DNA of 64,000 nt from Chaetoceros tenuissimus. Taxonomy: Eukaryota; Bacillariophyta; Thalassiosirophyceae; Chaetocerotales; Chaetocerotaceae. Location: NCBI GenBank assembly GCA_021927905.1, contig BLLK01000020.1, positions 2,170,001 to 2,234,000 of the forward strand, read 5' to 3'. The stretch's first letter is position 1. Every line of letters starts with the position of its first letter. The notes under the pieces were generated by a model. That model was not told the DNA's origin. It did not search any database and saw nothing but the letters and a program-made list of their open reading frames with translations. This document shows positions 60,246 through 64,000 of this stretch, piece by piece. A program made the position numbers and the translations under genes.

Positions 60246-60860
60246 TTAGAAATCATTCTCTGGGAAAATATTTGGTAGTTCAGGAAGACTAGGCAAAGTG
60301 ACAAATTCATCAACAACCAAGTTCTGGCTAAAACTGAAGAATCCAGCAATAGATACCAACAATCCCAAAAATGCAATTTCTTTCGCACTTGGTGAGTACG
60401 GAGAAAGAAGTCTCGCAATATAACTTGCTCCTAAACCGACAGAAACTCCAGTTGCAATTTCAAGTCCCAACTTAATTGCTGCAGGATCAGAAGTATTTGT
60501 GACCATAGGCCCACTCACTGCTACAAGTACAATAGCAGCAATTGTTGCTGGAATAAGAACTTTAGCATGGCTCACACTTGGTGCCTCAAGAAAAGACCAA
60601 ATTGCTTCTCCCAGTGCTACAACTGCCAATCCATAGTTTTCTTGTCCAGCAACTAACGCAACAACTTCTAAATCTGGAGTAGCATGAAGAGCTTGTGATT
60701 TTTTAAGCTCATTCTTCATCAAAGAGTTTCTTAAAGTTGATGGAAAAGCATTCGAATTATTTTGCGTGGATACAGATACGCCAGTTTTTGCAGGAACAGT
60801 AAAAGCTTCAGACTGTGCCAAAAGCAAACAAAGTGTGGCAAATATTCTCTTTGGATTCAT
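60246..60860 (-). CDS. Plastid-targeted membrane protein, unknown
   Basis: A single exon of 204 residues. The signal peptide ends SEAFTVP, matching the stramenopile plastid-targeting cleavage motif, and a Ser/Asn/Lys transit region follows. Three or four hydrophobic segments are visible: about 72-90 (NYGLAVVALGEAIWSF), 100-118 (VLIPATIAAIVLVAVSG), 133-152 and 162-180 (EIAFLGLLVSIAGFFSF). I recognise no named family. It is probably a small thylakoid or plastid-envelope protein. It ends 95 nt from the convergent splicing-factor gene. Confidence 0.78.
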   Translation of the reverse strand: MNPKRIFATLCLLLAQSEAFTVPAKTGVSVSTQNNSNAFPSTLRNSLMKNELKKSQALHATPDLEVVALVAGQENYGLAVVALGEAIWSFLEAPSVSHAKVLIPATIAAIVLVAVSGPMVTNTSDPAAIKLGLEIATGVSVGLGASYIARLLSPYSPSAKEIAFLGLLVSIAGFFSFSQNLVVDEFVTLPSLPELPNIFPENDF

Positions 60861-61353
60861 ATTCCCTTTCGATATCTAAACAGTATAAGTTTCCCTCGGA
60901 AGATTTGTTGTATTTCGAGATAATCCAATTCAGTGTGGAGCATTGATGGTTGAGGATGGGATATCTTTTATGTTTCTGTGTGTTGAATGTTGAACCTATG
61001 ACGTGTAGGGTGAAAATGGAACTCAAAACCTATTGTTCGAATATGGATGCATAGATTTTGAAATTCAATTTCAGTTGGTTTGTTATTACGTAGTTAGTTT
61101 CAATAAACACCGCGGCCTATCACAGGTGTGGAAAATTTTCCTTAAATAGGAAAAAATTGAATGACTGAAACATTATTAAAAAATAAATCATCACAGCATT
61201 CTCATTTTTTCAGTAAGTTTGAGGGGAATCTGTACTAGTAGAAGTACTTGAACACTCTTGCTTTGAATGAAAACTCCCATCATACTTTTTCAAATGTTTC
61301 AGCGAAGACAAAGTTTGAATTATATTTTTATAGCTTTTCTCAACTACTTAACA
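60861..61353. other. Intergenic stretch, no gene seen
   Basis: 493 nt between two minus-strand genes, holding the promoter side of the plastid membrane protein. AT-rich, with an A/T-rich block at 61140-61210. Short frames only. Confidence 0.5.
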
Positions 61354-62094
61354 CTATGATCTATGATCTGCCTCAAATGTACCGCACAATACTCGTTTTG
61401 TTTCTTCCATTCCATAATCGCCACCACCCTGGGTGATAGATTTTACTATTGATATTGTGCCTTTCACCATTCTCCCAGCATCTTTACCTCTTCTCAGATG
61501 AAGCATATGCCGTATTGGATTTGACCCCAACCTACCCCAAACGTTGCAATTCAACTCAACCCTAATTTGCTCCCACTTCTCTAAAGACTCCACACAATTT
61601 GACAGGTCTTTTTCTTTACTTAATCGTTGTGAGGATTTCTGAGGTATTCGAACTTTTGCATCTGACAAAAGAGTAAGTTCATCATAATGACGATCGGTGA
61701 CACAGTAGGGATTTGCATCTACATGCCATTGCCCTTTCAGAGGTCTGAGTAGTGCATTCATTTTACCAATATTAGTATTTTCAACATTTAGCCCTGATGA
61801 AGGAGGCTCAAGACTGAATCTTCCATCTTTATGTAATTTCAATTCGCATTGAAATTTCTTCTTCTTTTGACTACTTTGTGAGGTATAGTCCTTATTTTCT
61901 ATACCGGTTGTTGTGAGCTTGGGAAAAATCATAGACTCAAAAATATGTTTATCTCGCCGTCTGATGGTAACATTCCATTTACCAACTACCATATCTCTCG
62001 GGTGTAACAACTGCGAATGGCAGCATTGTATTATCAATAAAGGTACTAATAGTGATAGTGCAGAAAACTTGCTGCTACTTCCAAGCACGAACAT
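61354..62094 (-). CDS. Unknown secreted or membrane-anchored protein
   Basis: I chose the ATG at 62094 because it opens directly into a signal peptide (FSALSLLVPLLIIQCCHS); an in-frame ATG at 62148 would add 18 residues and make this a signal anchor. The product is 246 residues. The mature part starts MVVGKWNVTIRRRD and alternates basic and hydrophobic residues in a beta-strand-like pattern, with GRFSLEPPSSG, a lone PLKGQWHVDANPYCVTDRHY segment and EKWEQIRVELNCNVWGRLG. The two G-x-W motifs recall lipocalin-like or small beta-barrel proteins, but this is a weak resemblance and I do not assign a family. It could be a diatom-specific secretory or plastid-associated protein. Confidence 0.65.
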   Translation of the reverse strand: MFVLGSSSKFSALSLLVPLLIIQCCHSQLLHPRDMVVGKWNVTIRRRDKHIFESMIFPKLTTTGIENKDYTSQSSQKKKKFQCELKLHKDGRFSLEPPSSGLNVENTNIGKMNALLRPLKGQWHVDANPYCVTDRHYDELTLLSDAKVRIPQKSSQRLSKEKDLSNCVESLEKWEQIRVELNCNVWGRLGSNPIRHMLHLRRGKDAGRMVKGTISIVKSITQGGGDYGMEETKRVLCGTFEADHRS

Positions 62095-62148
62095 TCTAGC
62101 AGGTATTGTGGTGGAGCTATGTTCTAGATGCTCAACAAGTCGCTCCAA

Positions 62149-62632
62149 GCCTCCGAAATTGCAGATTTTTAATATCCTTGTTATATCACTTGAATTTAGT
62201 TGCTGCTAAAGTAAAGTGAGGATGATGATGATGATAGAATAATGAAAGAGAAACTAATACGTACTACAGATTGCATCCAATATCAATGCATCTGATGCTC
62301 ATACATAGTATGATAAGGTACGTAGTACGTACGACGAAGAAGAATCGTAGGCTAGCTACTTACATTTTATGTCTAGCTAATTGCCTTTTTACGACTAGAT
62401 TCTCTCCAATTTCAATTTCGATTCTTCCAAAAAATGACCTCCAAAACCTTGCTCCCTTGTGCTACTACAGGTTCTATTTTTGATGAGAGCTTCTTTCGAC
62501 TTCCCTCTTGTCATGATTGCTATTAAAATAAGTATTTGGAATTACTATAATGATTCTGTTGCTACCAATCTCATAAAAAACATTCTACAAAAAATTAAAT
62601 CGTTCAATTTTCATAACATTCCATTCAATATC
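62149..62632. promoter_or_regulatory. Divergent promoter region with GAT repeat and palindromic ACGT motifs
   Basis: 484 nt between divergent genes. It holds five GAT triplets at 62221-62235 and a GTACGTAGTACGTACGACG run at about 62318-62336 in which TACGTA-type palindromes overlap. ACGT cores are typical bZIP binding sites, but no protein can be assigned. Confidence 0.5.
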
Positions 62633-64000
62633 ATGTTTGTAAAGTCATTTATCTTATCCTTGCTTCTTGTACCTAGCTCTTTTGGGCTTGAGACAAGTGG
62701 CCTAAGAGGAGATCGCAAATCAAACAATACTTCATGTAATGCATATCCAATTCAAAAGGATGGATCCATATACATAATGACAAATGAACCTCATAATGAA
62801 ATCCTTCTATATTCCAGATCTGAATCATCTGGGAGACTTGTATTCGAAGGATCATTCAGTACGAACGGATCAGGAGGACAATTATCTGGTGGTCCCTTGC
62901 CTGCGCCCACTGGTAAGTTACTTGTGTATTAGTTTGAGAACATATTACATATACCATGAAATATGCTAGCTTATGTTGGCCTCATTAATTCAAGATGATC
63001 CTCTAGGAAGTCAAGATAGCCTTATTGTTGCAGGATCATGCCTTCTTGCAGCAAATGCTGGATCAAATGATATCTCTAGTTTTCGAATTATCGATAGTGA
63101 AAGTATTGAGTTTGTTGAAAAAGTCCCGTCTGGTGGAAATTACCCAGTTAGTCTCACTCATCGAGATGGACTTGTCTATTCTTTGAACGCTGGTCTTGAT
63201 GGAGACGGAGGTAACCCAGGCAGTATCCAGGGATTTCAGTTGCTAGGTTACAGCTGTAAGCTTAAAGCAATCGGAGATAGTATTTCTCTTGACCAATCTA
63301 CATCTAGCGGTGACGCAGCCGCGCCCATCTTTCCTGCCAGTCCGGCGCAAATTGGCTTCTCACCAGAAGGCAATATCATACTCACCATTAAATCAAATGG
63401 AGGAAACAATGAATTTCCCTCTCGGGGATCAATAAATATGTATTCTATTGATAAGGAAACAGGAATGGTTGATGGACTGACTCGGACTTTTGTCGAAGGG
63501 AACATACCTTTTAGTTTTGATTTTGATGAGGAGGGCAATTTCTTGCTTGTCGAAGCGTTTGGGAGCTCTCCAGTTGGATCCCCCAATGCAGGACGAGTGA
63601 CAATGTACAAAAATATTAATAGCGCACCTAGTCTAGTCCAAGCAGGAGATACTGGTCAAACAACATCCTGTTGGAACCGATATAATACGAGAAACTCCTG
63701 TGCCTACACTACAAATAATGGTGGGAGTTCCATAACGTCTTTCAGAGTGACTAATGGAAGCTTGGAGTTGGTTGAAAAAGAAGCAGCATCTTTGGACGTC
63801 CCTATTGACTTTAGCTTCTCGCCGGATCAAAACTTTCTTTATGCCGTAGCTACTGGGCATGTATCTGGTGATCCAGAGGCAAGTCAACCAGCAATCTACG
63901 TTTACAAAATCAAGTGCAATTGTCGCTTGACAAAAGTCCAGAGAGTTATTGATGGAATCCCAAACGAAGCCGATAGAGAAATAAATGCAAATGGAGTTGC
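62633..64000 (+). CDS. Secreted lactonase-like beta-propeller, 3' end beyond the right edge
   Basis: Exons 62633-62912 and 62995-64000 (82-nt intron), open at the right edge, give about 428 residues so far. A signal peptide (MFVKSFILSLLLVPSSFG) is followed by repeated blades: IYIMTNEPHNEILLYSRSES, LLAANAGSNDISSFRI, GLVYSLNAGLDGDGGNPGSI, PAQIGFSPEGNIILTIKSNG, FSFDFDEEGNFLLVEAFGSS and DFSFSPDQNFLYAVATGH. This matches the seven-bladed lactonase / 6-phosphogluconolactonase-like or 3-carboxy-cis,cis-muconate cyclase family (DUF2394-type), commonly secreted in algae and bacteria. Several Cys residues suggest disulfides. The substrate and whether it is enzymatic are unknown; many relatives are structural. 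Confidence 0.75.

Noticed and set aside
59441-60292. 283-codon frame overlapping the RS-domain gene on the same strand
   Set aside because: It is a shadow of the Arg/Ser/Asp repeat coding; the PWI/RS frame explains the sequence fully.

Overview
This window is nuclear DNA from a photosynthetic stramenopile, most likely a diatom; the genus cannot be fixed from sequence alone. The evidence is short GT-AG introns (about 60-110 nt), AT-rich noncoding DNA and plastid precursors with a signal peptide ending in an Ala/Ser-Phe motif (SCSAFAP, SSSAFV, TSAFAP, SEAFTVP). It also carries eukaryotic core genes (eL27, RPB5, V-ATPase B) beside plastid-lipid and shikimate genes. I support 25 protein genes. 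Two look broken and two run off the window edges. I saw no rRNA, tRNA, CRISPR array or transposon.

Layout. 1-12159 (-): a giant secreted protein of about 43 IPT/TIG-like repeats, open at the left edge. 12.9-17 kb: a plastid trigger-factor-like protein (-), a TLC-domain membrane protein (+) and a WDR18/Ipi3-like WD40 protein (-). 17.3-21.5 kb: a five-exon receptor-type class III cyclase (+) that has lost both metal-binding aspartates. 21.6-29.1 kb: an SLC26/SulP anion transporter (-) and a seven-exon Patched/NPC1-like protein (-). 29.8-31.8 kb: a heat-shock transcription factor (-). 32.3-34.5 kb: a TMEM65-GAF fusion (+) whose stop codon directly abuts that of a truncated haem peroxidase (-). 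35-41.5 kb: plastid 3-dehydroquinate synthase (-), a disordered protein (-), ribosomal protein eL27 (+) and MGDG synthase (-). 41.9-49.1 kb: a 2386-residue GRIP-domain golgin (-). 49.6-52.7 kb: V-ATPase B (+) and a NAA60-like acetyltransferase (-). 54.5-64 kb: a frameshifted unknown gene (+), RPB5 (-), a basic-tailed unknown (+), a plastid DUF493 protein (-), a PWI/RS splicing factor (+), a plastid membrane protein (-), a secreted unknown (-) and a lactonase-like beta-propeller open at the right edge (+).

Genes alternate strand often and convergent neighbours are tightly packed (0, 32, 82, 95 and 99 nt apart). There are no operons. The genes share compartments more than pathways: plastid (trigger factor, AroB, MGD, DUF493, unknown), Golgi/secretory system (golgin, NAA60, V-ATPase, Patched-like) and cell surface (IPT giant, beta-propeller). 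Exon structures were worked out by eye from GT-AG sites, reading-frame continuity and family conservation, without transcript data.
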